Source: Pseudoduganella ginsengisoli (GTDB taxonomy: Bacteria > Pseudomonadota > Gammaproteobacteria > Burkholderiales > Burkholderiaceae_D). From it: 64,000 nt of DNA. Below the pieces are notes generated by a model. The model was not told the origin of the DNA. It saw only the letters and a program-made list of their open reading frames with translations, and did not search any database. Shown here one piece after another: positions 41,808-51,548 of the stretch. The first letter of the stretch is position 1. Each line of letters opens with the position of its first letter. Position numbers and translations under genes: made by a program. The stretch lies in NCBI RefSeq assembly GCF_009720865.1, contig NZ_WNLA01000026.1, positions 1-64,000 on the forward strand, in the 5' to 3' direction.

Positions 41808-43559
41808 ATGTCCACCCAGCTTCCCCTCCTCACGCCAACCGATAAGCTCTTGTCCGGATTGATGGCCCTGATCCAGGATGAGCACGGCGTGGCAGTCCAG
41901 CGCCTGCTGGATGTGTGGCAGCGCCCGCTGGAAGAAAAAATCACCAAAGGCTGGACCCAGCGTTTTACCCATCTCGAACGGGGCGAAGAGCCGGGCACGT
42001 TGTGGGCCTATCCCGATGCCAGCGAATCGCGCTTCCGCGAAGGGGATTTTTTGTTCCTGCATCAGGGCAACTGGCAAGATGCCCTGTGCCGCCAGCTCAC
42101 GTTTGAATTCGAAGACGACGAACGGTGGCTGTTGCGGGGCCACCGCGCCGGGGCGGCATTGAACGCTTACCAGGGCGGATTGTGCTATGCCGAAGCCGAC
42201 TTGAAGGACTTGACGAAGTTTTACAAGATCGCGTTCGATGAGATTGAAGCCGGCTACGTGGGCCGCGAAGTCGTGATGCCGCTGCTGTTGAACCAGTTGC
42301 GCATTGAGTTCGACGAGCGCGACATGGCCGATGCCGGCCGCGTTGCACGCGCCGAAGGGTGCAACGACAAGCAGGCCGAAGCCGTCAGCTGGGCGCATGG
42401 CGCGCGCCACGTTGCCTGCATCCAGGGCCCGCCCGGCACGGGCAAGACCCGGGTGCTGGCCCTGATTGCGCGGCTAGCCGTGGAGCGCGGCGAGCGCATC
42501 CTGATGACGTCCCACACGCATACGGCCATCAACCACGCGCTCAATAAAATCCACGAGCAGGGCGTGCCGGTCGTCAAAGTCGGCGTGCCGACGCAGCGGC
42601 GCGGGCTGTCCGCGCAGATCCGCAACGTCGACAGCCTCGATGGCTGGAACGAGCGCCCCACCAATGGCTACGTGGTGGGGGCGACGCCGTTTGCCACCTG
42701 CACCGCGCGGCTGCAGAACTATGCGTTCGACACGATTATTTTCGATGAAGCGAGCCAGGTGACGGTTCCGCTGGCGCTGATGGCCATGCGCAAAGGCAAG
42801 CGCTTCATTTTCATCGGCGACCAGAAGCAATTGCCGCCCGTGCTGCAATCGCGCTCGGTGCTGGACAAGCACGCGTACTCGGTGTTTGCGCGCCTGACGT
42901 CGCCCAAGGCGGAGCACCTGGTCATGCTGGAGGAAACGTACCGCATGAACCGCTGGCTGACCGCATGGCCCAGCAATACGTTTTATGGCGGCGCGCTGCG
43001 CGCGGCTGGCGGCAACCGCGAGCGGCGCCTGCAACTGGGGGCCGTGCCGCCGCGTTTTGCACAAGTGCTCGACGGCGCGTATCCGGCCGTGTTTATAGGC
43101 ACGCCGGACCGCACAGCCCGCATGAAAAACTGGGAAGAAGCCAGGCTGGTGGCCGAAATTTGCGCGGCCGCTGCCGAAGGCGGCCTGGCGCTGTCCGACA
43201 TCGGCATCGTCACGCCTTACCGCGCACAGGGCAGGGCGATCCGCAATTGCCTGGCGCAGCGCTTCGGCCATGCGGCGGCGCGCCAGGTGGTGGCCGATAC
43301 AGTGGAACGCATGCAGGGCCAGGAACGTGAAATGATCATCCTGTCTCTGGCGACCGGCGATGAAGTGTTCCTGGGCGCCGTAGCCGAATTCTTTTTCCAG
43401 CCGGAGCGGCTGAACGTGTCGGTCACGCGCGCCATGACCAAGCTGATCGTGATCGGCCCCGATGTGCCGGAAGCATCCGGCCATGAAAGTCCCGCATTGC
43501 GTACGTGGGTGCACTGGTATCGTGAAATGACCGCGCAATGCCACCGGGTGGACGTATAA
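41808..43559 (+). CDS. SF1 helicase, UPF1/DNA2-like (AAA_11/AAA_12)
   Basis: The 583-aa ATPase has all main SF1B motifs. Walker A is GPPGTGKT at residues 207-214, Ia is MTSHTHTAINHAL, II is IIFDEASQV, III is GDQKQLPPVLQS, IV is TYRMNRWL, V is GIVTPYRAQG and VI is RLNVSVTRAMTKLIV. The N-terminal 200 residues form an accessory domain without a recognised family. The 5'-3' polarity expected for UPF1-like enzymes is inferred. ATG 41808 (MSTQLPLLTP) is chosen; 41799 is three codons upstream. The next gene, a UvrD-like helicase, follows after three bases. Confidence 0.92.
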   Translation: MSTQLPLLTPTDKLLSGLMALIQDEHGVAVQRLLDVWQRPLEEKITKGWTQRFTHLERGEEPGTLWAYPDASESRFREGDFLFLHQGNWQDALCRQLTFEFEDDERWLLRGHRAGAALNAYQGGLCYAEADLKDLTKFYKIAFDEIEAGYVGREVVMPLLLNQLRIEFDERDMADAGRVARAEGCNDKQAEAVSWAHGARHVACIQGPPGTGKTRVLALIARLAVERGERILMTSHTHTAINHALNKIHEQGVPVVKVGVPTQRRGLSAQIRNVDSLDGWNERPTNGYVVGATPFATCTARLQNYAFDTIIFDEASQVTVPLALMAMRKGKRFIFIGDQKQLPPVLQSRSVLDKHAYSVFARLTSPKAEHLVMLEETYRMNRWLTAWPSNTFYGGALRAAGGNRERRLQLGAVPPRFAQVLDGAYPAVFIGTPDRTARMKNWEEARLVAEICAAAAEGGLALSDIGIVTPYRAQGRAIRNCLAQRFGHAAARQVVADTVERMQGQEREMIILSLATGDEVFLGAVAEFFFQPERLNVSVTRAMTKLIVIGPDVPEASGHESPALRTWVHWYREMTAQCHRVDV

Positions 43560-43562
43560 GTT

Positions 43563-45590
43563 ATGGCGACGTTCATTCCTGCCCGGGTCGGCGCCCTGGG
43601 CGCGCGCAGCATCCACATCAAGCGTGCGCTGGGCCGGCTATCCGACGACTACGTGGTCCGCACGCCGCTGCGTCCTGCTGGCTGGGCGCCTGACTTTTTT
43701 ATCCAGCACCCGGTGCAAGGCTGGCTGGCGATTGCCGTCAGCGACGCACCGTACGAAGCGCTGGCGGCCGATCAATTATTCGGCGATGGCGAAAGCGACG
43801 CATTCGATGTGCTGCTGGCCCGGATGGCGGCGCTGCCGGTGCCGGCCAAGCTCGTGGTGCTGTGGACGTGCAGCGCGGAAGAAGTCCGGCGTGCCGCTGC
43901 GCGCTATGAAGCGCAGTGGGGCTTACGGCTGGTGTCGAAGGCCGAATTTCTCGACAACGGTGAAACGCTGTTGCCGCGCCTCGCCGCGCCCATCGCCACC
44001 GGCACGGAACAGGCGCTGATGGCGCAGTATTTCGCGGAAGCGGAAATTGCCGCCAGTTGCACCACGCGCCGCCATTTCAACCGCGATAACACGGCCACCT
44101 TGCAGCGCTATTTCCTCGACGTGCAACAGGAGAGCGCCGCCAAGCAAGACTTGCTGCTGCCGCAAGGGCAGGCTGCCACCATCCGGGATCATGCGCTGCC
44201 GCAGGAGCAGGCCGCCATCAGCCGCGACATCGCCGTGCGCCTGGTGAACGGCGTGGCAGGCAGCGGCAAGACGCTGATTGCGCTGTCGCGCGCCTTGCTG
44301 CTGGCGGAACTGCACCCGCAGCAGCGCATCCTCGTGCTGATCCATAATGCGCCCGTGGTAGCCGACGTCAACGCGCAGCTGCGCCGCATACGGGAAGGCA
44401 GCGGCTTGCCGGCCAACCTGGAAATCAATACGTTTTCAGCGTGGGTGCACCGGCAATGGCGCAACGTGCACCAGCGCTATCCGCACATGCCGCCCAACAG
44501 CCGCATGGTGGAAGAACTGATCCAGCATTTCCGCAGCGGCTATCCGGAGCTGCGGCTGCCCGTGCGCCGGCTCAGGGAAGAACTGGATTTCATCAACGAG
44601 TCCCTGATCACCAGCGAAGCGCAGTATTGCCACGCCAGCAGGAGCGGGCGCGGTTTTGCGCTGCGGCCCGCCGAGCGCAACGCCGTATGGGCGCTGCATG
44701 GCGCGGTGACGGCGTCGCTGCGCGCACAAGGCATGTCGCTGTGGAGCGCGCTGCCGCTGGACATTAGCCAGTCGGAAGACCGGCATCGGCTGGAAAAATA
44801 CCATCACGTCTTGATGGATGAAGCGCAGTTTTGCGCGCCGTCGTGGTTCCATATGGTGCGGCTGGCCATGCATCCTGGCAGTTCACTGTTCCTGTGCGCC
44901 GATCCGAACCAGGGTTTCATGAAAAGCCGCCTGAGCTGGAAAAGCGTGGGGCTGGATGTGGCGGGGCGGACCCGCAAATTGCGCAAATCCTACCGCACCA
45001 CGCAAGCGAACCTGGCGTCCGCCAGCATGATCCTGTCGCGCCACACGCAGGGCGACCCGGAAGACTTCCTGGTGCCGGACCTGGACGGCATGGAACCGGG
45101 CGTCAAGCCGGCACTCGTCTATACCGACTCGCCGCAAGACGCGGTCGACCGCCTCGTCAATGAATTGGGCGCGTGCGTGCAGGATGGGCGGTTTGCTTTG
45201 TCCGACTTGCTGGTGATCTATGGCGACCAGGTCCAGAAAACCCTGCTGTACGGCCGCCTGTGCCAGCGCTTTGGCGCCGGCAGCGTGTGGTGGCTGAACA
45301 AGAGCGACCAGCGCAAGGCGCCGCCTGGCGGTGTCCGGCGCAGCCATTTGCGGCTGGCCAACCTTGATACCGCGACGGGACTGGAAGCGGGCGTGGTATT
45401 TTTGATCGGCGTGGAAAAACTGCTGGCCGTGGGCCGCTATGCCGGCGTGGACCTCGAGGAAAACGCGCGCAAGCTGTACATGGCCATGACGCGCGCCGGC
45501 TTGCGGCTGGTTGTCATTTCGTCGGAGCGGGTGCAGGACAGCATACGGGATGCATTCACCGAATGGACGCCGCCAGCGGCCGGGCAGTGA
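43563..45590 (+). CDS. UvrD/Rep-like SF1 helicase with N-terminal accessory domain
   Basis: The 675-aa protein has Walker A NGVAGSGKT (residues 229-237), Walker B VLMDEAQFC, motif III LCADPNQGF, motif IV LRKSYRTTQANL, and motif VI RKLYMAMTRAGLRLVV. This is the SF1A UvrD family. Residues 1-220 contain PDFFIQHPVQGWLAIAVSD, which resembles a nuclease-related (NERD-like) fold but lacks the ExK catalytic residues, so it is probably a degenerate or binding domain. It starts three bases after the UPF1-like helicase, implying a common mRNA. Repair or phage defence are both plausible. Confidence 0.9.
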   Translation: MATFIPARVGALGARSIHIKRALGRLSDDYVVRTPLRPAGWAPDFFIQHPVQGWLAIAVSDAPYEALAADQLFGDGESDAFDVLLARMAALPVPAKLVVLWTCSAEEVRRAAARYEAQWGLRLVSKAEFLDNGETLLPRLAAPIATGTEQALMAQYFAEAEIAASCTTRRHFNRDNTATLQRYFLDVQQESAAKQDLLLPQGQAATIRDHALPQEQAAISRDIAVRLVNGVAGSGKTLIALSRALLLAELHPQQRILVLIHNAPVVADVNAQLRRIREGSGLPANLEINTFSAWVHRQWRNVHQRYPHMPPNSRMVEELIQHFRSGYPELRLPVRRLREELDFINESLITSEAQYCHASRSGRGFALRPAERNAVWALHGAVTASLRAQGMSLWSALPLDISQSEDRHRLEKYHHVLMDEAQFCAPSWFHMVRLAMHPGSSLFLCADPNQGFMKSRLSWKSVGLDVAGRTRKLRKSYRTTQANLASASMILSRHTQGDPEDFLVPDLDGMEPGVKPALVYTDSPQDAVDRLVNELGACVQDGRFALSDLLVIYGDQVQKTLLYGRLCQRFGAGSVWWLNKSDQRKAPPGGVRRSHLRLANLDTATGLEAGVVFLIGVEKLLAVGRYAGVDLEENARKLYMAMTRAGLRLVVISSERVQDSIRDAFTEWTPPAAGQ

Positions 45591-45612
45591 ACCGCCATGC
45601 GCCGCATACCAG

Positions 45613-46515
45613 TCAGCCTGGGGCGATCGGGCTTGCGCGCTGCAGCCGTTGCCACAAGCGCTGCGCCACCGGCCCGTGGCTGGCCTCGCGCAGCCGCATG
45701 GCGTGGTGCTGCAGCGTCGCGCCCCGCAAATGTTCGCCAGCCAGCGAAACCAGCCGTCCGGCCGCCAGGTCGGACTGCACCAGGTGTTCCGGCATATGGC
45801 CCCAGGCCAAGCCTTGCAATATCACTTCGCGCTTGGTGGCCTGGTCGCCCACGCTGACTTGCTGCGCGCCATCGAGCAAGTGATAGGACGGCGCGGCCCA
45901 GTCGGGTGCGCCGTCGCGCAAGATGCATTGGCGCAGGGGCCGCAAGTCCGCCGGCTGCAATAACCTGCCGGATGCTTGAGGCACGAAGCCCGGCGCCGCC
46001 ACGGGAATCACGCTGACGTCGAACAGGTACAGCGTTTCCAGTTCCGGGCGTGGCTGGTCAAGGTGGTGGATGGCCAAATCGGCTTCTCCGCGCAGCAATT
46101 TTGCCCAGGGCGCCGCCAGCACATCGTGGTGGAGCACGGGGCGCGTATGCGGCTCGTCGCGGAAGAACGCGATGAACTGGGACAGCGTGCTGTCCAGCGG
46201 GCACAGGTCGCCAATGGTGATGCGCAATTCAGGTTCGGCCCCGCTGCGCAACTGCATCGCGTGGCTGGCCAGCGCCGCGTGCGAACGGACGACTCGTTCG
46301 GCTTCCGCGCGGAACGACAAGCCTGCCGCCGTCAGTGTGACGCGGTAGCCGCCGCGGTCCAGCAGCGCCACCCCCACGGTGTCTTCCAGGTTGCGGATGG
46401 TGGCGAAAACCGCCGTGTGCGACTTGTTGAGGCGCTGTGCCGCGGCCGCATAGCTGCCTTCCGCCGCCAGGGCAAGAAAGCATTCAAGCTGGTACAGGCT
46501 GGGGATGCGTGACAT
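45613..46515 (-). CDS. LysR-family transcriptional regulator
   Basis: The 300-aa protein has an N-terminal winged HTH (LYQLECFLALAAEGSYAAAA ... IRNLEDTVGVALLDRGGYRV) and a LysR substrate-binding domain. The start at 46515 begins at MSRIPSLYQ; an upstream in-frame Met would extend it by 20 residues without conservation. It is divergent from the oxidoreductase gene at 46613, the classical LysR arrangement, so it probably regulates that gene. Confidence 0.9.
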   Translation of the reverse strand: MSRIPSLYQLECFLALAAEGSYAAAAQRLNKSHTAVFATIRNLEDTVGVALLDRGGYRVTLTAAGLSFRAEAERVVRSHAALASHAMQLRSGAEPELRITIGDLCPLDSTLSQFIAFFRDEPHTRPVLHHDVLAAPWAKLLRGEADLAIHHLDQPRPELETLYLFDVSVIPVAAPGFVPQASGRLLQPADLRPLRQCILRDGAPDWAAPSYHLLDGAQQVSVGDQATKREVILQGLAWGHMPEHLVQSDLAAGRLVSLAGEHLRGATLQHHAMRLREASHGPVAQRLWQRLQRASPIAPG

Positions 46516-46612
46516 GTTCAGGTTATTGAAACAAGATGGTTCGAATTCGCCAATATCCGTGGCGGCCAGGCCCATTTAAGCTGCGCTTCTCTCAACTCAC
46601 AAGGAGTACAGC

Positions 46613-47584
46613 ATGCGCGCCATTGTACGGCACCAATTCGGCGGTCCAGAAGTCCTCATCGAGGAAGAGCGGCCCCGGCCCCGGCCTGAACCGGGCCAGG
46701 TCTTGATTCAAGTCCAGGCATTCGGCCTCAACCACGCGGAACTCTACATGCGGCGGGGCGAATGGGGCGACGTGGCGCCGGTCAGCGGCATCGAGTGCGC
46801 CGGGACAGTGGTGGAAGATCCGGATGGCGTTCTGGCGCCCGGACAAACCGTGCTGGCAGCCATGGGTGGCATGGGGCGCACCATGGCAGGCAGTTATGCG
46901 CAATACGTCGTGGTCCGGCGCGCAAACGTAGTGCCGGTGGCATCGGATTTACCGTGGGACCGGCTGGCCATGCTGCCGGAATCCTATGGCGTGGCATGGA
47001 GCTGCCTGCAACAGTGCCTGAACGTGCAGCCGGGCCAGCGCTTGCTGGTGCGCGGGGCAAGTTCCGCGCTGGGCCGCGCCGCACTCGACCTGGCCACCAT
47101 GCTGGGCGTGCGCGCCATCGGGACCACGCGCTCTGCCCGGCACGTGGCCGGACTGCAAGCGCTGGGCGCAGAACGGGTCTTGATTGCAGGCGTGCCGCTG
47201 TCCGTGGAAGAGGCGGGGCAGTTTGATGCTGTGCTGGATTTGCTGGGCAACAGTGCTTTGCGCGATTCGCTACGCCTTGCCGCGCCCGGCGGCAGGGTGT
47301 GCGTGGCGGGTTTCCTGGCCGGTCTGGCGCCAGTTGAAGCATTCAATCCGCTGGCCGACATGCCGTCCACCGTGCAACTGAGCTTCTTCGGCAGTTTTAA
47401 TTTTGGCGCGGCAGGACACCCGATGGACGCCATTCCCTACCAGCACATGGCCGACGCCATGGCGGACGGCCGCTTGCGGGGTACGCCCGCCCGGACTTTC
47501 CCCTTCAGCGGCATACAGGAAGCGCACGCGCTGATGGAACGCAACCAGGCAAACGGCAAGCTGGTGGTGCGGCTGGACCACTGA
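46613..47584 (+). CDS. Zinc-independent quinone oxidoreductase-like MDR protein
   Basis: The 323-aa medium-chain dehydrogenase/reductase has the GroES-like N-terminal domain (PGQVLIQVQAFGLNHAELYMRRG, IECAGTVVEDP) and a Rossmann domain (RLLVRGASSALGRAALDLA). The zinc ligands of alcohol dehydrogenases are not evident, which fits the NADPH:quinone oxidoreductase subgroup. AAGGAG precedes the start. It is divergent from a LysR regulator, 97 bases away. Confidence 0.88.
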   Translation: MRAIVRHQFGGPEVLIEEERPRPRPEPGQVLIQVQAFGLNHAELYMRRGEWGDVAPVSGIECAGTVVEDPDGVLAPGQTVLAAMGGMGRTMAGSYAQYVVVRRANVVPVASDLPWDRLAMLPESYGVAWSCLQQCLNVQPGQRLLVRGASSALGRAALDLATMLGVRAIGTTRSARHVAGLQALGAERVLIAGVPLSVEEAGQFDAVLDLLGNSALRDSLRLAAPGGRVCVAGFLAGLAPVEAFNPLADMPSTVQLSFFGSFNFGAAGHPMDAIPYQHMADAMADGRLRGTPARTFPFSGIQEAHALMERNQANGKLVVRLDH

Positions 47585-47598
47585 TCAACAGCCCGCGA

Positions 47599-48822
47599 TC
47601 AGCGTGAAAACGGCGTGTTATGGATCATCTGGTCCGGCGCGTCGAACTTGACGGGCTGCCCTTGCAGGTAATTGCGGGCGGCTTCCGCGCCGGCGCTGCG
47701 GATCACGTCTTGCATCACGCTGTCATTGGCCACCGTCCATTCACGGAACACGTGGCTGGCCGGCGCGCGGCGCAGCTCTGCCAGCAGCTCGCCACGGCCG
47801 ATGCCGGCCGCCAGGCGTGCCTCCCATTGCGACGCCCACGCGGCCATGGCGGGATCGTGCCGGTCATGCGCCAGCATGCTGAGCGCCTGGCGCCACTTGC
47901 CTGTGTTGCCGGCATACGCGTGCATCAGGGCAGCCATGCGCGTGTATTCGCTGACTTCGCGCCCGTTGCTCCAGGCCAGCTGTGCGGCCGTCATGGTGAC
48001 TGGGGGTAGCTTGCGCCGTCATCTTGCGCAGCAGCGCTTCGCCGGTGGCGCGGTCGGGACAGGCGGTCAGCGTGGCGGCCATCAGCGCATAGCTGGTGAC
48101 CGTGTCCGGCAGGCTGGTGTAAGTGATTTGCGCGGCAGGCAGGTCAGGCACGTCCACCTGCAGCACTTTGACGGACGACAGGCGGTAGCGCCACAGCTTT
48201 TCGCCGAGCTGGTCCGGCGTGATGCCAAACGCGGTTTCAAACGCCTTCGGCGCAGGTATATCGCGGTTGGCCAGGTTCAGGTAGCGGGCCAGGCGGGCGC
48301 GGTTGTCTTCCGACGCCAGCGTGAAGTGCGTCAGCAGCCAGGAGCGGGCCGTGAATTCCAGGCGGTGGCCAGCCGTGCATTGTCCAGCTGGACGATCGGG
48401 GCGAATTGCACGCCTGCCGCCTGGACGCCCGGGCTGCAACTGTTAATGACGCCAACTGCATTGGCGGGGAGTTTAGGGGCATGCACTTCCAGTGTGCCGA
48501 GCCGGTTATGGTAATACAGTGTCAGTTTGGATTCGTGCTGCTGCTCTTTAAAATACGCCTTGGTATAAACGCGCAGCAGGAAATCCAATCGCTCCATATT
48601 GTTCAATAAATCTGTCACGTCTTGCCGCGATGTATTGGAATACACGATGAAATGCTGGCTCTCCGCTTTAAACCAGGCGGAAGGGTTTTTCTGACCCTGT
48701 ATCGTGATGAGTTCACCGGCCGGCGCCGGGCTGGTTTCCTGTGCACCGGCTGCGTGGGCGCCCAGCAGGGCCATGGCGGCCAGCGCGCAGCCGCCAAGTT
48801 GACGTATCAAAGAAAAGGCCAT
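47599..48822 (-). pseudogene. Exported protein gene with two frame disruptions
   Basis: Three consecutive minus-strand frames together make one protein. The first has a signal peptide (GGCALAAMALLGAHAAGA) and SQHFIVYSNTSRQDV up to about 48365; the second runs HRLEFTARSWLLTHFTL to about 48005; the third runs TAAQLAWSNGREV to the stop at 47599. The second break lies in a run of five C's: with one C fewer the frame continues as ATPVTMTAAQLAW. So homopolymer sequencing error is as likely as real decay. The family (FIVYSN-type, possibly DUF1570-like) is only weakly recognised. Confidence 0.75.
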
Positions 48823-49002
48823 TGCAAATAATAGATAAGTTTTAAATGGGTAGGTATTGCTTTTAAATAATTGCATAATTTCAGATATGCGCCAACTCGT
48901 TGGCGGAATAAATTCGCGAATGAAAATACTATTTTCTTTTCCTTATTATGTTTTTTATTAATGCAAGATTTTTATTGATCAAATCGTGCCGTGCGACAGT
49001 GC

Positions 49003-49032
49003 TTGCTGATGGATCGTGTTGAAATATATAAT
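49003..49032 (+). promoter_or_regulatory. Candidate promoter of the TonB-dependent receptor
   Basis: TTGCTG (49003-49008), an 18-base spacer and TATAAT (49027-49032). The transcript would have a leader of about 130 bases containing the terminator-like hairpin at 49068-49092. Confidence 0.5.
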
Positions 49033-49067
49033 TCGTACACTTCCCAGCCCGGGAATAGCGAAAGGTG

Positions 49068-49092
49068 AAGGCCGCGACTGACGCGGCCTTTT
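49068..49092 (+). terminator. Terminator-like hairpin in the receptor leader
   Basis: A 9-bp perfect stem (AAGGCCGCG, 49068-49076; CGCGGCCTT, 49082-49090) with loop ACTGA is followed by TTTTG-type T-rich sequence. It lies between the candidate promoter and the receptor start codon, so it could act as an attenuator; alternatively it ends an unseen small transcript. Confidence 0.55.
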
Positions 49093-49167
49093 GTTTTCCG
49101 GGCCAACTATAACTACAGCGGAAGAGGGAGACGCCTTGTCAACTGACACACCCACATAAGGAATGTG

Positions 49168-51363
49168 ATGACCAAGATGTCCAACATGCAGAACTTGTCG
49201 CTGCTGGCGCTGTCCGCGCTGGCCCCATCGATCGCTGTGGCGCAGGAGGCGCAGCCGGCCAAAGCCGGCCAGCTGGAGACTGTGACCGTAACGGCGCAGC
49301 GCCGTACGGAAAACATCCGTGACGTGCCGGTTTCCGTCTCGGCGATCAAGGATGAAAAACTCGATGTATTGATTTCCGGCGGCCAGGATATCCGTGTCCT
49401 GGCGGGCAAAGTGCCCAGCCTGAACGTGGAATCGTCGACCGGCCGCGTATTCCCCCGCTTTTATATCCGCGGCTATGGCAATGCCGACTTTTCCACATTC
49501 GCATCGCAGCCGGTATCGTTGATCTATGACGACGTGGTGCAGGAAAACCCGATTTTGAAGGGTTTCCCGATGTTCGACCTGGCTGGCGTGGAAGTGCTGC
49601 GCGGCCCGCAGGGCACGCTGTTTGGCCGCAATACGCCGGCCGGCGTCGTGAAGTTCGAATCCGCGAAGCCGTCGCTGAAGGGCGTCGAGGGTTACTACAA
49701 CCTTTCGTATGCGACGCACGCCACGGCCAATGTGGAAGCGGCTGTCAACGTGCCGCTGTCGTCCGAATGGGCGCTGCGCGCATCGACCTTGCGCGCGCAC
49801 CGCGACGATTACGTATCGAACGTGTACCAGAACCAGCCGGACTCGATGGAAGGCTACAACGAGCACGCCGAGCGCGTGCAGTTGCTGTACAAGCCGAATG
49901 GTGATTTCAATGCGCTGTTCAACGTGCACCAGCGTTCCGGCGCCGGCAGCTCGCGCCTGTTCCGCGCCAACATCATCAAGAAGGGTACCAATGATTTCGC
50001 GGACGGCTTCGACGCGGAAAAGATTTATACCAATGGCCTGAATTACCAGAACCTGACCACGCGCGGCGCCAACGCCCGCCTGTCGTGGGACTTGGGCGCC
50101 GTCAAACTGTATTCGATCACCGGCTATGAAACCGTGGCGCGCTACGTGAGCCGCGGCGACATCGATGGCGGCAACCCGGTCAGCGGTCCGGGCACCGTGC
50201 CGTTCCAGGTTGAGACGGCGGGCAGCATTCCCGACTTGAAGCAGTATTCGCAGGAATTCCGCGTTGAATCGAAAGCGTCCGGCCCGTTGAACTGGCAGGC
50301 CGGCGTGTATTACTTCGATGAAGACGCCACTGGCAGTACCGATAACTTCAACGTGGCCGGCGCCCGCACCACGCGCGTGACCAGCAACCAGAAAAACAAG
50401 GCGTGGGCCGCTTTCGGTTCGGCCAACTACGCGGTCAGCGACGTGTTCACCGTGCGCGGCGGCGTGCGCTACACGAAGGATGAAAAAGACTTCGCCACGC
50501 TGGAAACCATCAACACCAAGCTGACTGGCCCGCAAGCCGTCAGCACCAGCAAGGACAAGGTCAACTGGGATTTGAGCGGCACCTATGCGCTGAACAAGGA
50601 CGTCAGCGTGTATGCCCGTGTGGCGACCGGCTTCCGCGCGCCGAGTATCGCGGCGGCGTCGGCCTCCGTGCCGATCACCGTGGCCGATGCGGAAACGCTG
50701 GTGTCGTATGAAGCGGGCATCAAGGCGGACTTGCTGAACCGCCGCGCACGCGCCGCGCTGTCGGTGTACGACTATGACGTGAAGAACCAGCAGTTGACGG
50801 TAGTGGGCGGCAATTCCAACGTCACCAAGCTGATCAACGCGGCCAAGACCCGCGGCCGCGGCGTGGAAGGCGAGATCGAAGGCTTCGTCACCAACGACTT
50901 CAAGGTATCGCTGTCCGGCTCGTACAACTTCACGGAAATCCGCGATCCTTCGCTGTCCGTCAACAAGTGCGCGCAGTGCACGGTGCTGGACCCGATCAAC
51001 GCGGCAGGCCGCGTGGTCATCGACGGCAATGCATTGCCGCAGGCGCCGAAGTGGATCATCAACGCCAGCGCGCGCTACAACGTGCCGCTGGCCGATGGCA
51101 ACCTGTTCGTGCTGACCGACTGGTCGTACCGCAGCAAGGTGAACTTCTTCCTGTATGAAGCCGTGGAATTCACGGGCAAGCCGCTGACCGAAGGCGGCCT
51201 GCGCGTGGGCTACAACTGGGCAGGCGGCAAGTATGAAGTGGCCGCGTTTGGCCGCAACATCACCAACACCCAGCGCATCACGGGCGCCATCGACTTCAAC
51301 AACCTGACCGGCTTCATCAACGAGCCGCGCCAGTGGGGCGTGCAGTTCAAGGGCAGTTTCTAA
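49168..51363 (+). CDS. TonB-dependent outer-membrane receptor
   Basis: The 731-aa receptor has a signal peptide (LLALSALAPSIAVA), a TonB-box-like segment (ETVTVTAQRRTENI), a plug domain (PRFYIRGYGNADF, VEVLRGPQGTLFGRNTPAG) and a beta-barrel ending in an aromatic residue (QWGVQFKGSF). It would import a siderophore, sugar or vitamin; the substrate cannot be assigned. AAGGA precedes the ATG at 49168, with an in-frame GTG one codon earlier. No transport operon surrounds it; tRNA-Asn copy 4 follows 54 bases downstream. Confidence 0.95.
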   Translation: MTKMSNMQNLSLLALSALAPSIAVAQEAQPAKAGQLETVTVTAQRRTENIRDVPVSVSAIKDEKLDVLISGGQDIRVLAGKVPSLNVESSTGRVFPRFYIRGYGNADFSTFASQPVSLIYDDVVQENPILKGFPMFDLAGVEVLRGPQGTLFGRNTPAGVVKFESAKPSLKGVEGYYNLSYATHATANVEAAVNVPLSSEWALRASTLRAHRDDYVSNVYQNQPDSMEGYNEHAERVQLLYKPNGDFNALFNVHQRSGAGSSRLFRANIIKKGTNDFADGFDAEKIYTNGLNYQNLTTRGANARLSWDLGAVKLYSITGYETVARYVSRGDIDGGNPVSGPGTVPFQVETAGSIPDLKQYSQEFRVESKASGPLNWQAGVYYFDEDATGSTDNFNVAGARTTRVTSNQKNKAWAAFGSANYAVSDVFTVRGGVRYTKDEKDFATLETINTKLTGPQAVSTSKDKVNWDLSGTYALNKDVSVYARVATGFRAPSIAAASASVPITVADAETLVSYEAGIKADLLNRRARAALSVYDYDVKNQQLTVVGGNSNVTKLINAAKTRGRGVEGEIEGFVTNDFKVSLSGSYNFTEIRDPSLSVNKCAQCTVLDPINAAGRVVIDGNALPQAPKWIINASARYNVPLADGNLFVLTDWSYRSKVNFFLYEAVEFTGKPLTEGGLRVGYNWAGGKYEVAAFGRNITNTQRITGAIDFNNLTGFINEPRQWGVQFKGSF

Positions 51364-51376
51364 CTTTTGCCCGGGC

Positions 51377-51405
51377 TGGACAGGCCGCAGTTAGTTGTCT
51401 ATAAT
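51377..51405 (+). promoter_or_regulatory. Promoter of tRNA-Asn copy 4
   Basis: TGGACA (51377-51382), a 17-base spacer and TATAAT (51400-51405). The same TGGACA-17-TATAAT arrangement precedes copy 5. Confidence 0.85.
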
Positions 51406-51416
51406 GCGGCCTCTTT

Positions 51417-51492
51417 TCCCTGATAGCTCAGTCGGTAGAGCGACGGACTGTTAATCCGCAGGTCCCTGGTTCGAGTCCAGGTCGGGGAGCCA
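51417..51492 (+). tRNA. tRNA-Asn (GTT), copy 4
   Basis: A 76-base sequence matching the other copies, with encoded CCA and its own promoter and terminator. The restriction-modification-like cassette (51770-54723) follows directly, so this copy may mark an insertion site. Confidence 0.98.
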
Positions 51493-51501
51493 GAATACAA
51501 G

Positions 51502-51531
51502 CGGCCCCGCGAGCAATCGCGGGGCCGTTTT
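51502..51531 (+). terminator. Terminator of tRNA-Asn copy 4
   Basis: An 11-bp perfect stem (CGGCCCCGCGA, 51502-51512; TCGCGGGGCCG, 51517-51527) with a GCAA tetraloop is followed by TTTT. Confidence 0.92.
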
Positions 51532-51548
51532 CGTTTGCATATTTCCCC

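Noticed and set aside
48979..50535. 518-codon minus-strand open frame antisense to the TonB-dependent receptor
   Set aside because: It is the codon-bias shadow of the receptor gene in high-GC DNA; it has no ribosome site, and its His/Arg/Val-rich composition is typical of antisense frames.
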